64,000 nucleotides of DNA, taken from positions 70,469-134,468 of the forward strand of contig JAUMUA010000001.1 of NCBI GenBank assembly GCA_030530925.1, in the 5' to 3' direction. The notes beneath the pieces were generated by a model. It was not told the origin of the DNA and ran no database searches. It worked only from the letters and a program-made list of their open reading frames with translations. Shown here piece by piece: positions 53,515 to 62,551 of the stretch (positions within the stretch are counted from its first letter, which is position 1; the number at the start of each line of letters is the position of its first letter). This stretch comes from Rothia sp. (in: high G+C Gram-positive bacteria). GTDB lineage: Bacteria; Actinomycetota; Actinomycetes; Actinomycetales; Micrococcaceae. The position numbers and the translations under genes were made by a program.

Positions 53515-54111
53515 ATGACAGAGATTCATCTTGAGCAGTCCGCTGTTCAAGAAGAACCTTCAACAGATTCACAAGTATCTACCGTGGTGGTAGGTGAACA
53601 TCAGGAGCCTTCAAAAACTGACTCTGAGCGCTTCAAAGAAACTTTCGGTGCGCAGGCGGCAGGGGTGGCGATTGTCACCGCGCAGTCTCCTGACGGTGAA
53701 CCGGCTGGGCTTACCATCTCGTCCCTTTCGTCAGTCTCTGCGAACCCGCCCATGGTGGCTTTCTCGTTTCAGGGTCGATCGGGTTCGGCAGCCAAAATTG
53801 TGGATGCCAACTCATTTCTCGTTCACCTTGTCAGCGGCGAAAACGTGGAAATCGCTCAAAAATTTGCTACTAGCAAATACCCCAAATTTGAAGACGAATC
53901 CACGTGGGGTTGGCTACCCACCGGTGAACCTTTGGTTCATGGTATCGGACGCGTATTCCGTGTAGAACCTGTTTCTCGGGTAGAGGCTGACCCCGCTGTG
54001 GTCTTTATTGCTCGCGTTACCGAATTTGTACAGCACGAGACCGAAGAGATTACTCCAGTGGTTTATCACGCCCGCAAGTTCCACCAACTGGGTAATCACT
54101 ATGAAATTTAG
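53515..54111 (+). CDS. Flavin reductase-like FMN-binding protein
   Basis: 198-aa protein of the flavin reductase-like (split-barrel) family. After a disordered N-terminus of about 40 residues rich in Glu/Ser/Thr come FGAQAAGVAIVTAQS (about 44-58), GLTISSLSSVSANPPMVAFS (about 66-85) with the FMN/NADH site, and VYHARKFHQLG near the end. Such proteins reduce FMN for a monooxygenase or act alone. No monooxygenase partner is adjacent. ATG at 53515 has AAGGAG at six-base spacing; the frame is open for 15 codons before it without family similarity. Confidence 0.85.
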   Translation: MTEIHLEQSAVQEEPSTDSQVSTVVVGEHQEPSKTDSERFKETFGAQAAGVAIVTAQSPDGEPAGLTISSLSSVSANPPMVAFSFQGRSGSAAKIVDANSFLVHLVSGENVEIAQKFATSKYPKFEDESTWGWLPTGEPLVHGIGRVFRVEPVSRVEADPAVVFIARVTEFVQHETEEITPVVYHARKFHQLGNHYEI

Positions 54112-54174
54112 ATCCGTTCTCACCACAATCCACTAAAGTTGTAAAGTAAATTTTCTGGTTGAAAGGCAATCATC

Positions 54175-55404
54175 ATGAATAATCTACCCGCATCATACGA
54201 GTGGATCGAAAAACTTGTGGCCGTGCCCTCAGTAGCTAAAACTCCTAACACAGGCGTGTTAGAGCTTCTTGCTACAGAATTTAAAAGCCACGGGCTTGAG
54301 CCGGTTTATACTTACAGCGATGACGGGGAGCGCGGCAACATGTTCGTAACCCTCCCCGCGCACGATGGCAGTACGCAGGGCGGTTTGGTAATTTCGGGGC
54401 ATACTGATGTCGTACCGGTTGAGGGCCAGGGCTGGGATACTGATCCGTTCACCGTGACGATTAAAGAGGGCAAACTCTTTGGTCGCGGCGTGGCAGACAT
54501 GAAATCGTATATTGCTAGCGCCATGTGGCTTTTGCCTGAGTTTGTGCAGGCCAAACGCACTAAGCCGCTTCATTTTGCGTTTAGTTACGATGAGGAAATT
54601 GGGTGTGTGGGTGCCCCGCGCATGATTGCCGACATAGTGCAACGCAACGTGAAACCCGACTTTGCCATTATTGGTGAGCCAACCTCTATGAAGGTGGTGG
54701 TCGCGCATAAGGGCGCTCATTCGGGGCGCGCAACTTTTCACGGAATCGCCAAGCATGGTTCGCTTGCCCCGCACGGTGTCAACGCCTCTGCTGCCGCCGC
54801 TGAGTTTGTGGTTTTTCTTGAGAATCTTGCCGATGAGTGGCTCGAAAACGGCCCCTTTGATGAGGGGTTTGCAACTCCTTCGTCAACTATTGGCGGCAAC
54901 GTTATTAAGGGCGGTTTGCAGTACAACATTGTGGGTGAGGACGCCGTGGTGGAATACGATTTTCGCACCATTCCGCGTATGAGTACTGAGAGTGTGGTGG
55001 AGAAAATTGAGCATGAGTTGTACGAGGTGATTCTGCCTAAAATGCAGCGCAAAGCAGAGCGTGCCGAGCGTCTTTCTGGTTCGAACACCGGTTCTTTGGT
55101 TGAGCAGATTAAGGTCACCCACGAGTTATTGGCGGCAGTTCCGGGATTAGATACTAAGGCAGAAGATGAAGTGTTCAAGCTCGGTGTGGAACTCATTGAC
55201 CGCCCCGAAACTCTCTCAGAACCACTAATTAAAGTTACCTACGGCACCGAAGCGGGGCAGTTCTTTGATGCCGGTGTACCCGCCATTGTGTTGGGTCCAG
55301 GTGATATTGCCCAGGCACACACCGCTAATGAGTGGGTTGAGATTGATCAGATTGAACAGTGCAATCGTTTTATGAAACGCGTGTTGGAGTGGATCCAACA
55401 GTAG
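54175..55404 (+). CDS. argE: M20 family deacylase, acetylornithine deacetylase (ArgE-like)
   Basis: 409-aa di-zinc amidohydrolase of the M20 peptidase family. Metal ligands: His and Asp in VISGHTDVVPVEGQGWDTDP (about 76-95) and GRGVADMKSYIA (about 107), the catalytic Glu-Glu in FSYDEEIGCVG (about 139-149), GEPTSMKVVVAHKG (about 167), and a C-terminal AHTANEWV (His about 381). The sequence pattern is closest to ArgE, which releases ornithine from N-acetylornithine; other acyl-amino acid deacylases share it. GAAAGG precedes the ATG. Not in an arg operon here, so a scavenging role is also possible. Confidence 0.85.
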   Translation: MNNLPASYEWIEKLVAVPSVAKTPNTGVLELLATEFKSHGLEPVYTYSDDGERGNMFVTLPAHDGSTQGGLVISGHTDVVPVEGQGWDTDPFTVTIKEGKLFGRGVADMKSYIASAMWLLPEFVQAKRTKPLHFAFSYDEEIGCVGAPRMIADIVQRNVKPDFAIIGEPTSMKVVVAHKGAHSGRATFHGIAKHGSLAPHGVNASAAAAEFVVFLENLADEWLENGPFDEGFATPSSTIGGNVIKGGLQYNIVGEDAVVEYDFRTIPRMSTESVVEKIEHELYEVILPKMQRKAERAERLSGSNTGSLVEQIKVTHELLAAVPGLDTKAEDEVFKLGVELIDRPETLSEPLIKVTYGTEAGQFFDAGVPAIVLGPGDIAQAHTANEWVEIDQIEQCNRFMKRVLEWIQQ

Positions 55405-55433
55405 TTTTTTCTTTCACTTCCCGCGAGTATGAA

Positions 55434-55475
55434 AACAGGGGCTTCCCCGCCTGACTGGGAAGCTCCTGTTATTTT
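55434..55475 (+). terminator. Intrinsic terminator after argE-like gene
   Basis: 14-bp stem (55434-55447 with 55457-55470), one G-U pair, 9-nt loop, followed by ATTTTC. Confidence 0.85.
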
Positions 55476-55643
55476 CTTCACACCCATTAGGGTTAGTTGG
55501 CGATAAGAAGCTTAGGTTCATTCGTACTTTTACACCCACCCCTTGCAGTTTTGAAGGAAGCCCGGTTTGATTAACACATAAACCCAAATAAACCCACATG
55601 TTGCAATATTTTGGGTTCGTCTATCGCCGCGAAAGGCTCATCT

Positions 55644-56675
55644 ATGCACACCATTAGCCCCTACCTCGCAGAATTTGTAGGCACCGCCATCATGGTCACC
55701 ATTGGATGCGGATCTATTGCAACGGTAGAACTGCGCCGCTCCAAAGGGCACGGGGATAACTTCTTATCTATCGCTTTTGGCTGGGGTTTTGCAGTAGCTT
55801 TTGGGGTCTACGCTTCCCATCACTACTCCGGCGGGCACCTCAACCCTGCAGTCACTTTAGGGCTGGCGGCGTTCGGCGAATTTTCATGGGCAAAAGTTCC
55901 GGGTTACATTATTGCTCAGCTCTTAGGAGCAATGTTGGGTGCCACGATTGTATGGCTCAACTACCTTCCCCACTGGAAAGCAACAGCAGACTCAAAAATT
56001 AAACTCGGTGTTTTTTCAACCGTTCCAGCCATTCATAACTACTTCACCAACGCACTTTCCGAAATTATCGGTACCTTTTTACTGGTTTTCTCAGCTCTTT
56101 ATGTAGGGGTAAACTTCACTGTCCCCGTCACTGGCGCCACCGTTCTCAGTATGGATCTCAACGACGTTCTCAAGCCACTTGTTTTTGGTTTCATGGTTGC
56201 TGTGTTGGTGATTGGACTCGGCGGTCACACAGGTTTTGCCCTCAATCCAGCGCGTGATTTAGGTCCACGCATCATGCACACTGTCTTACCTATTTTTGGC
56301 AAAGAAACTTCGCGCTGGTATTACTCGTGGGTGCCAGTATTTGCTCCGATTGCCGGTGGCATACTCGGTGGCGCCAGTTTCAAATTATATGCTCGCGGCG
56401 AGTACACTCCTTTTCTTCTGGTGGGAATCGCGCTCATCGTTGCCGTGTTGGGATTTGCTATCTGGGCTAATCAACACATGTATATTTCGCGAACGGCATA
56501 TGTTATTCCTGAAGATGAAAACTCTGATGCCACCGCCGCATCTGCTGCCGCTACTTTTGTGCCTGACCCCAATGCCCCACTGACACCCAACGGCATGAGC
56601 CCTATTCCTACTCGGTTTCTCATAAACCACGAGGGACGCCACCCAACCGGGCATCATCCCTCAAGCTTTAACTAG
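55644..56675 (+). CDS. Aquaglyceroporin (MIP family, GlpF-like)
   Basis: 343-aa channel with six membrane helices and two NPA loops: GGHLNPAVTLGLAAFGEFSW (about 68-87) and FALNPARDLGPRI (about 203). Asp after the second NPAR is the mark of glycerol-conducting aquaglyceroporins rather than water-only channels. The C-terminal 60 residues are hydrophilic and contain Pro/Asn/His-rich stretches (HEGRHPTGHHPSS). ATG at 55644 has GAAAGG seven bases upstream; the frame is open 33 nt earlier through a TTG. It could let glycerol or erythritol-like polyols in, which would suit the locus at 21-31 kb (inference). The 3-prime end overlaps VanZ by four bases. Confidence 0.88.
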   Translation: MHTISPYLAEFVGTAIMVTIGCGSIATVELRRSKGHGDNFLSIAFGWGFAVAFGVYASHHYSGGHLNPAVTLGLAAFGEFSWAKVPGYIIAQLLGAMLGATIVWLNYLPHWKATADSKIKLGVFSTVPAIHNYFTNALSEIIGTFLLVFSALYVGVNFTVPVTGATVLSMDLNDVLKPLVFGFMVAVLVIGLGGHTGFALNPARDLGPRIMHTVLPIFGKETSRWYYSWVPVFAPIAGGILGGASFKLYARGEYTPFLLVGIALIVAVLGFAIWANQHMYISRTAYVIPEDENSDATAASAAATFVPDPNAPLTPNGMSPIPTRFLINHEGRHPTGHHPSSFN

Positions 56676-57283
56676 GCCTTTACCGGACGATTCTCATGGC
56701 GCACCCAAAGCTGCACCAGCGCCCATCCAATGACGGCGCCAACGGTGTTGGTAATCATGTCATCAACGTCAAAGGTGCGGTACCGGCAGGCATATATTCC
56801 CCATACGCCGGTGAGCTGGGTGAGCTCAATAAATAATGAAATACCAAAGCCGCTGAGTAGCACTTTTCTAAAGTTCCAGCGTAGAAGAAGGGCGGTAATA
56901 ATACCCCAGGGAATGAAGAGCAGTACGTTGAGGTAAATCTGCACAAACCACCAGGTGGCGAAGCGCAAAATGCCCATCTCCGTCATCCCGGCAGTATTTT
57001 TGAGAGCAAATCGAACGCTCCAACCAGGGAAAAATCGGGGGTAATATTTTGTATCAGAGCACTGGTAAATATGAGGATCAGGCAGGGGCAAAAAAGTAAA
57101 AGAAATAACTCCTACCAGATACAACAGCACCACCGCTGTCAGGGTCAATTGTCTGGGAGTGATTGCGCCGTATCGCTTTCGTTGATATACGGCAACGGCA
57201 GGAAGGGCAATAGCGCACACCCCTACCCAAAGAAGCAATGCTTGAAGTGCAATGGGGGTTGCCCAACTCACCATAAAATGCAC
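56672..57283 (-). CDS. VanZ family membrane protein
   Basis: 203-aa membrane protein with five hydrophobic helices. VanZ marks: LYLVGVISFTFLPLPDPHIY (about 54-73), NVLLFIPWGIITALLLRWNF (about 118-137) and ELTQLTGVWGIYACRYRTFDVDD-type loop ending FDVDDMITNTVGAVIG (about 173-188). VanZ homologues affect glycopeptide (teicoplanin) sensitivity in some hosts; normal role unknown. GTG start with GGGG upstream; an ATG three codons on is an alternative. A fragment of a second VanZ-like gene lies just upstream. Confidence 0.82.
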   Translation of the reverse strand: MHFMVSWATPIALQALLLWVGVCAIALPAVAVYQRKRYGAITPRQLTLTAVVLLYLVGVISFTFLPLPDPHIYQCSDTKYYPRFFPGWSVRFALKNTAGMTEMGILRFATWWFVQIYLNVLLFIPWGIITALLLRWNFRKVLLSGFGISLFIELTQLTGVWGIYACRYRTFDVDDMITNTVGAVIGWALVQLWVRHENRPVKA

Positions 57284-57412
57284 AAATCCCCTACCTTCTA
57301 CACACGGGTTACCGCACCCTCAATAAGTGCCCCCAGTTTACCCCACGAGCACCACAGATGGTGGGTTCCCCACAAGGCAAAACAGCCCTCTCATCCATCT
57401 CTTTACTTGACA

Positions 57413-57555
57413 CTTCGGGTAGTTTCAAGGAGGAGCGCTCCAGCGAATGCGATAAGGGTTGAGGTCATCACCGGGCGCGTGAAGACTGCACGGGCCATGA
57501 ATCCCCAGGGCATAAACATCAGCACGTTGAAAACGATTTGCAATAGTTGTAGCTA
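57413..57555 (-). pseudogene. VanZ-like remnant
   Basis: The minus strand reads LQLLQIVFNVLMFMPWGFMA, then RAVFTRPVMTSTLIAFAG, and ends ETTRSVK with a stop at 57413-57415. NVLMFMPWGFM aligns with NVLLFIPWGII of the adjacent VanZ, so this is the middle of a second VanZ gene with both ends gone. It suggests a tandem duplication and loss, or a recombination scar. Confidence 0.7.
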
Positions 57556-58149
57556 GTCACCAGACCAATAAACGTTCCACTGGTATTAGTGCTCATCGCG
57601 TTGCACACTGAGGCAAATGACACCAGTTATTCCCGGTTGTTACAGCGCAAACCACTAGACCCCAGACTATGCCGGTGTATCCAAATTCTGCCTAGTTTTT
57701 CACGCGTCCCCTTGTACTTCAAGCTCTATGATGACCCATCTTTGCCGTCATTTCCTACACTTTCACGCTCAGATTTATAGGTTCTCAAGTGAAACTTTGT
57801 AGAAGCTGTGAGTAAACCAGAAGGGGACGGTGATGCTCCTGAGGAAGTTCAAAAAGAGATGTGGAACATGTCTAATATCACACAATAGGTAATTGTTAGA
57901 CTGGCAACTTCTGGGCGTAGACTTTAGAGAGCTGATGCACAGTGTTCTCAATCCCTATAGAGAACACGCATGAGCGAAAAGGTTCTTTCCCCTAAAGAAT
58001 CTGCCCCAGAGAAGTGGCAGCCCCCACCACGAGAATTAATCGTAGCGTGAGCGCAGAACCCAAATCTGGAAGATTGCCCGGCAAGCTCACGCATGCGTTC
58101 CCCCAAAGATGACTTACCGGGCAATATCTCTATACAAAATACCCATACA
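57556..58149. other. Gene-poor interval with short coding-like remnants
   Basis: No gene of normal length is visible on either strand. Two very short plus-strand frames stand out: GTG to stop at about 57807-57887 (26 codons, acidic: SKPEGDGDAPEEVQKEMWNM) and ATG to stop at about 57970-58050 (26 codons: MSEKVLSPKESAPEKWQPPP), the latter with coding-like sequence after its stop. They look like decayed ends of lost genes. No repeat, IS end or tRNA was found. Confidence 0.4.
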
Positions 58150-58190
58150 AAAACCCCTCAACACTTTGCTGAGCAAAGCCTCAAAGGGTT
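58150..58190. terminator. Hairpin after ornithine cyclodeaminase gene
   Basis: Inner 6-bp stem CTTTGC/GCAAAG (58064-type loop TGA; positions 58164-58169 and 58173-58178) with outer AACCC/GGGTT arms. On the minus strand it is followed by TTTTTG, so it suits the end of the ornithine cyclodeaminase gene. Confidence 0.65.
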
Positions 58191-58230
58191 CTGCATAGCG
58201 AGCGCAACACGCAAAAGCGCTTAGTTTATG

Positions 58231-59259
58231 CTAGCCAACGGGCGAATTCACTTTCACCAACGAAAACAAATCGCGGGGGTCCTCAGGTTCAGCCACCAGG
58301 TCAATAAACTGCTGTAGTTCAGAATCCTTCGTTGCATCTGAGCAGTATCGCAGGGCTGAGAAATCGGCAATCGCAAAGCCTACCGAGTCAAAGAGCGTGA
58401 TTTCCTCGTCAGAGGTTCGCCCCTCGGCAGCACCGGTAAGAACCTTCCAGAACTCCACAACCTCAAAGTCGTCGTCCTTTTGTTGAATTTCGCCCTCGAT
58501 ACGCGTCTGCGGTGGGAATTCCACAAACACAGTGGCGCGATCCAAGATAGCGCCGTCGAGCTCAGTCTTACCGGGGCAGTCACCGCCCACTGCGTTCAGG
58601 TGAACGCCGGGCTTTACCTGGTTATCAGAAAGAATGGTGTTTTGCGCCTTATCAGCAGTGCAGGTGGTAATAATATCTGCGTTCTCTACGGCTTCATCAA
58701 CTGAGCCTGCTGCGTGAATGCGGAACCCAAGAGGCTCAAGATTGCGGCGGAACTTTTCAATCGCCGCAGGTTCGATGTCGTAAATAGAGATATCTTCAAT
58801 ACCCAACACTGCGCGGAAACCTAGCGCCTGGAACTCAGCCTGAGAACCTGCACCGATCATTGCCATACGCTTTGAATCGGGTCGCGCAAGACGCTTCGCC
58901 ACCATTGCCGAAGTCGCTGCCGTACGTAACGCAGTCAGCAGAGTCATTTCTGCCAAAAATACCGGGTACCCGTTATCAACATCAGCCAACAACCCAAAAG
59001 CGGTGACAGTCTGAAAACCGCGTGCGGGGTTTGAAGGATGGCCGTTCACGTACTTAAACGAGTACGTTTCATGATCTGAGGTGGGCATCAATTCAATGAC
59101 GCCGAACGGGGTGTGGCTTGCCACGCGAGGGATCTTATCAAAGCGTTCCCACCGCTTAAAATCGCTCTCAATATATTCAGCCATACCGCCGATAATTTTT
59201 TCGACGCCGTCACGCTGAATCCAGCGAGCCATGCTCGCTACGTCTACAAACTGGGTCAT
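58231..59259 (-). CDS. Ornithine cyclodeaminase family protein
   Basis: 342-aa NAD-dependent enzyme of the ornithine cyclodeaminase/mu-crystallin family, typically turning ornithine into proline and ammonium. N-terminal substrate part with FKYVNGHPSNPARGFQTVTA (about 68-87), which is close to the bona fide OCD pattern; Rossmann motif MAMIGAGSQAEFQALGFRA (about 132-150); DIITTCTADK (about 196) and HLNAVGGDCPGKTELD (about 217-232), where Asp in GGDCPGK is the catalytic position of OCD. An ArgE-like enzyme that could supply ornithine is encoded about 3 kb away. The next gene upstream, an amino acid permease, may be co-transcribed. Confidence 0.87.
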   Translation of the reverse strand: MTQFVDVASMARWIQRDGVEKIIGGMAEYIESDFKRWERFDKIPRVASHTPFGVIELMPTSDHETYSFKYVNGHPSNPARGFQTVTAFGLLADVDNGYPVFLAEMTLLTALRTAATSAMVAKRLARPDSKRMAMIGAGSQAEFQALGFRAVLGIEDISIYDIEPAAIEKFRRNLEPLGFRIHAAGSVDEAVENADIITTCTADKAQNTILSDNQVKPGVHLNAVGGDCPGKTELDGAILDRATVFVEFPPQTRIEGEIQQKDDDFEVVEFWKVLTGAAEGRTSDEEITLFDSVGFAIADFSALRYCSDATKDSELQQFIDLVAEPEDPRDLFSLVKVNSPVG

Positions 59260-59387
59260 ATTTTCCTCTCAAAACTCGTTGCACCGGGATAGGAGGTCAT
59301 TTTCTATTCTATCGCGCCCGTCACATAAAACAGGGCGTAGTTAGAGAGAACCTACACTATCTTGAGGGGCATCATGCGCTTTCGCGG

Positions 59388-60983
59388 CTAGTTTTTCTCT
59401 TCCCCGGCATCATCGGGGGTTGATTCAAAACGATTGACCACTCGGCCACTACCGGTGTATCGATGTGAGCTGCCATAGCGGTCGGTGCCTGGTGTCTTAG
59501 CAATAACGGGGAAGTCTCCGGTATAACCTTCGCGCACCGCAGCTACTTCATACACGCGTTTGCGTACTAAGAACCAGCCACCCCACAGCATAGGAACCAC
59601 CACTAAGAGCGAGATCAGAGTCCATGTACCTACCGGGTAGTCAAAGGCGATCAGCATGAGAACCAGAGCAATAAAAACCAGTACCGCGAAGTCACTCACC
59701 CTACCGCCAGGTGCACGATAACCAGGGCGCTGATATTTACCTTCTTTGACGAGTGTCAAGAATTTTTGGTGCGACATAACAATCGCTACCCAGCTTGCCA
59801 TAGTGCCGATTGCGGCGATATTGAGCACAATTTCAAACGCTTGTTCTGGTACAAAAAAGTTGAGCGCAACACCGAACAGCGCAACAAGCGCGGTGAGCAA
59901 AATACCTGCCACCGGCACGCCACCCTTAGACATTTTGGCGGCAATTTTAGGAGCCGAACCTGCCACCGCCATCGAGTGCAAGATACGCCCGGTGGAGTAC
60001 ATTCCGGCGTTCATTGACGACGCCGCGGCGGTGATCACCACAAGCTGCATGATAGGAGCCGCATAACTCACGCCCACCGACTCAAAGAACGTCACAAACG
60101 GTGAGACGTCGTCGGTGTATTGATTATAGGGAAGGAGCAAGCAGAGCAGAACTACCGAACCCACGTAGAATACCGCGATACGAACCACCACGGTATTGAT
60201 GGCCTTGGGAATAACTTTTTCTACGTCTTTAGTTTCTCCGGAGGTGGTGCCCACCAGCTCAATACCTGCGTAGGCAAAAACCACACCCTGGACCACAATC
60301 ATTGCCGGCAACAATCCGTTAGGCAACATGCCGCCAGCTTGGGAAATGAGCGAGAAACCTACCGGGGTGCCCGAGGGGTTACCAAAGACTAAGAAGCAGA
60401 TACCCACCACCATAAAGGTTAATAGAGCAACTACTTTGATGAGCGCGAACCAAAATTCCATCTCACCAAAAACCTTTACCGAGACTAGATTCAACGAGAC
60501 AACGGCAACCACAATAATGAGTGCTACTACCCACTGGGGAATGGAGGCAATAAAGGAGCTGTACTGCCCAAACCACGCGATGTAGATAGCGATTGCGGTA
60601 GCATCTGCCACCGCTGTCATGGCCCAGTTGAGCCAGTAAAGCCACCCCGAAACGTAGGCGGATTTTTCACCATAAAACTCGCGAGTGTAGGAGACAAAGG
60701 AACCCGACGACGGGCGGTGAACAATAAGCTCACCAAGGGCTCGCAAAATTAGATAACCAAAGAAACCGCAGATGGCATAAATGATTGCTAAAGACGGCCC
60801 AGCAAGTTCGAGTCGGCCGCCAGTACCTAGAAAAAGACCAGTACCAATAGCCGAACCCATAGCAATCATTTGAATTTGCCGTGAACTCAAGCTTTTATTA
60901 AATCCTTCTTGCTCATAAGCAAAAGGGTCTGAGGGTGGTGGAGAAACTTCTTGCGAAAATGATGAAGACACAGGGAACCCCAT
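59388..60983 (-). CDS. ansP: APC-family amino acid permease, AnsP/CycA-like
   Basis: 531-aa amino acid permease with twelve hydrophobic helices. TM1 motif MIAMGSAIGTGLFLGTGGRL (about 39-58). GSFVSYTREFYGEKSAYVSG followed by WLYWLNWAMTAVADATAIAIY (about 98-138) is close to L-asparagine permease AnsP and D-serine/D-alanine permease CycA; GTTSGETKDVEKVIPKAIN (about 255) is the conserved TM6-7 loop. Hydrophilic N- and C-termini of about 35 residues. No SD is seen before the ATG. It lies 128 nt upstream of the ornithine cyclodeaminase gene, so ornithine, proline or asparagine are all possible substrates. Confidence 0.82.
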   Translation of the reverse strand: MGFPVSSSFSQEVSPPPSDPFAYEQEGFNKSLSSRQIQMIAMGSAIGTGLFLGTGGRLELAGPSLAIIYAICGFFGYLILRALGELIVHRPSSGSFVSYTREFYGEKSAYVSGWLYWLNWAMTAVADATAIAIYIAWFGQYSSFIASIPQWVVALIIVVAVVSLNLVSVKVFGEMEFWFALIKVVALLTFMVVGICFLVFGNPSGTPVGFSLISQAGGMLPNGLLPAMIVVQGVVFAYAGIELVGTTSGETKDVEKVIPKAINTVVVRIAVFYVGSVVLLCLLLPYNQYTDDVSPFVTFFESVGVSYAAPIMQLVVITAAASSMNAGMYSTGRILHSMAVAGSAPKIAAKMSKGGVPVAGILLTALVALFGVALNFFVPEQAFEIVLNIAAIGTMASWVAIVMSHQKFLTLVKEGKYQRPGYRAPGGRVSDFAVLVFIALVLMLIAFDYPVGTWTLISLLVVVPMLWGGWFLVRKRVYEVAAVREGYTGDFPVIAKTPGTDRYGSSHRYTGSGRVVNRFESTPDDAGEEKN

Positions 60984-61187
60984 TCATAATGACGCCGCTA
61001 AGGGCGCTTGGATGATAGTGGTGCCAGCTACGCTGAAGGATCCCGGTGCAGTGGTACAGCAATTTAGATAGCTAGATAGTTTTGACTATAGTCCTCGAAG
61101 AATGTAAATGTAACCCCCGTCTCTTTTGAAGGAGGGGGGGTATAAGACCTGGGGGAATAAAAGCTTAAACTACCCCACCTGCCTCAA

Positions 61188-61607
61188 CTATGAAAGATTT
61201 TTAACTGCTTCTTCCACCGCGGTTTCCAATTCATTGAGGGTGGCAAGAAAGTATTTCTCAACCAGCGTTTCCCCGGCTGAGGGTAGGTTAGAAAAGTTAT
61301 TTTCAGCGGGCGCACCAAAAGCTGATTGATTGAGCCCAAAAGCAGAACCAACTTGGGGCGTGCCGCCACCGGTTGGCGCGGCGTCCTCTTGAGTAAGCGT
61401 TAAACCGTACGCCGTAGAATCTGCCCAACTAATGTTGAGCACGTACTCCACAGGTACACCCACAGAGTGAGTGGCGACCCATGAGAGGTCGGCGTCGTCA
61501 AGAAATTCGCCGTCAATCTCTATTCCGCCGTTGTATTCGAGATTCCATCCGTGCTTTTTTGCCAAGCGGTAAGCGATTTCTTTAATGCCGGTCTGCTGAT
61601 TCTTCAT
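61188..61607 (-). CDS. Protein of unknown function
   Basis: 139 aa, cytosolic, no membrane segment. N-terminal half looks folded (AYRLAKKHGWNLEYNGGIEI, then DGEFLDDADLSWVATHSVGV); about 75-110 is a Gly/Pro/Ala/Phe-rich linker; the last 30 residues form an acidic helix (ETLVEKYFLATLNELETAVE). No family recognised. It is transcribed in the same direction as the CrcB pair, 28 nt downstream of it, so it may belong to their operon. Amino acid use and frame length support a real gene. Confidence 0.6.
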   Translation of the reverse strand: MKNQQTGIKEIAYRLAKKHGWNLEYNGGIEIDGEFLDDADLSWVATHSVGVPVEYVLNISWADSTAYGLTLTQEDAAPTGGGTPQVGSAFGLNQSAFGAPAENNFSNLPSAGETLVEKYFLATLNELETAVEEAVKNLS

Positions 61608-61635
61608 GATCTAAGCCTACCGAGCTCGCACCCGC

Positions 61636-62025
61636 TTAGCTGAATAACATCAAGCCGCACGACGCCGCCAGCATGCTCACGCACGCTTGGACGAGCCACA
61701 AAATTCCCATGTGCCCCAGTGCACCGGCACGGAGACTTTTAACAGATTCCACCATTGCTGTGGAGAACGTGGTGAAGCCACCCAAGAACCCAGTACCTAA
61801 AAGCAACGCCAAGACCCGCACGGCTTCACTACCCCACTGTTGCGCCAGCAGACCGGCGGCACCAGTGAGTGCACCGAGCAAAAATGAACCCACCACGTTG
61901 ATACAAAAAGTTCCCCACGGCATGATGCCAACCCGCTGAGCTTTTGCCCACGCATCAAAAGTAAACCGGCACCAAGCGCCGCCACCTGCACACACAAAAA
62001 AGGCGCAAAACGTCAGAAAGTTCAT
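61636..62025 (-). CDS. crcB: CrcB/Fluc fluoride channel subunit 2
   Basis: 129-aa, four hydrophobic helices. GGGAWCRFTFDAWAK (about 14-28), the helix containing GTFCINVVGSFLLGAL (about 39-54) and GTGFLGGFTTFSTAMVESV (about 77-95) are the three Fluc motifs, including the TTFS break. Fluc subunits export fluoride. The start overlaps the stop of the first crcB gene (ATGA), so it is translated with it. Two non-identical genes in tandem mean a heterodimer with opposed topologies (known for the family). Confidence 0.92.
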   Translation of the reverse strand: MNFLTFCAFFVCAGGGAWCRFTFDAWAKAQRVGIMPWGTFCINVVGSFLLGALTGAAGLLAQQWGSEAVRVLALLLGTGFLGGFTTFSTAMVESVKSLRAGALGHMGILWLVQACVSMLAASCGLMLFS

Positions 62026-62450
62026 GCCACATCACCGCCTGATGAACACCGCGCAAATCTCTTTCCTAAAAATTCCGCCGCAAAAAACCCTGCTGCACAC
62101 GCGAGAAAACCTACCACCAGCGATCCTGCAACATAGCACCAGAATGTGCCTGTTGCGCCGTCCTGCATTATTTGCACCGACTGCACCGCAAACGACGAGT
62201 AGGTAGTAAACCCGCCCAAAACTCCGGTTCCCACGAATAAGCGGGTAGCTTTGCGGGAGCCAGTATCGGCACCGCGCAACTCCAGCCAGCACAGCAAAAA
62301 GCCCAGGCAAAACGCGCCTACCACGTTGATTGCCCACGTGGTAAACAGAGAACCCGACGGCGCCGTCGCAAGGCACAGCCACCGCACGCTCGCGCCGGTG
62401 CCGCCGCCCAGAAAAACCCAGAGTCCAGCAGGAATTTTATTGATCTTCAC
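62022..62450 (-). CDS. crcB: CrcB/Fluc fluoride channel subunit 1
   Basis: 142-aa partner of the next gene. GGGTGASVRWLCLATAPSGS (about 15-34), WAINVVGAFCLGFLL (about 40-54) and GTGVLGGFTTYSSFAVQSV (about 74-92). Four hydrophobic helices. Start is GTG without an SD; TAAGTT ends six bases before it, so the transcript may be leaderless. No fluoride-riboswitch-like sequence was seen in the 100-bp gap to the divergent SorC gene. Confidence 0.92.
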   Translation of the reverse strand: MKINKIPAGLWVFLGGGTGASVRWLCLATAPSGSLFTTWAINVVGAFCLGFLLCWLELRGADTGSRKATRLFVGTGVLGGFTTYSSFAVQSVQIMQDGATGTFWCYVAGSLVVGFLACAAGFFAAEFLGKRFARCSSGGDVA

Positions 62451-62551
62451 CCTTATAACTTACCCGCGGAATCTGCCATTATTTTGAACCGAAGGCGTGC
62501 GGTATAAATAAAGGTACAGCGCGAAACCACCTATTGAAACGAGAAGTTGGC

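Noticed and set aside
62451..62551. Possible fluoride riboswitch before crcB
   Set aside because: The conserved GGNGAUGG...CC-type crcB-motif pattern was not found in the short gap.
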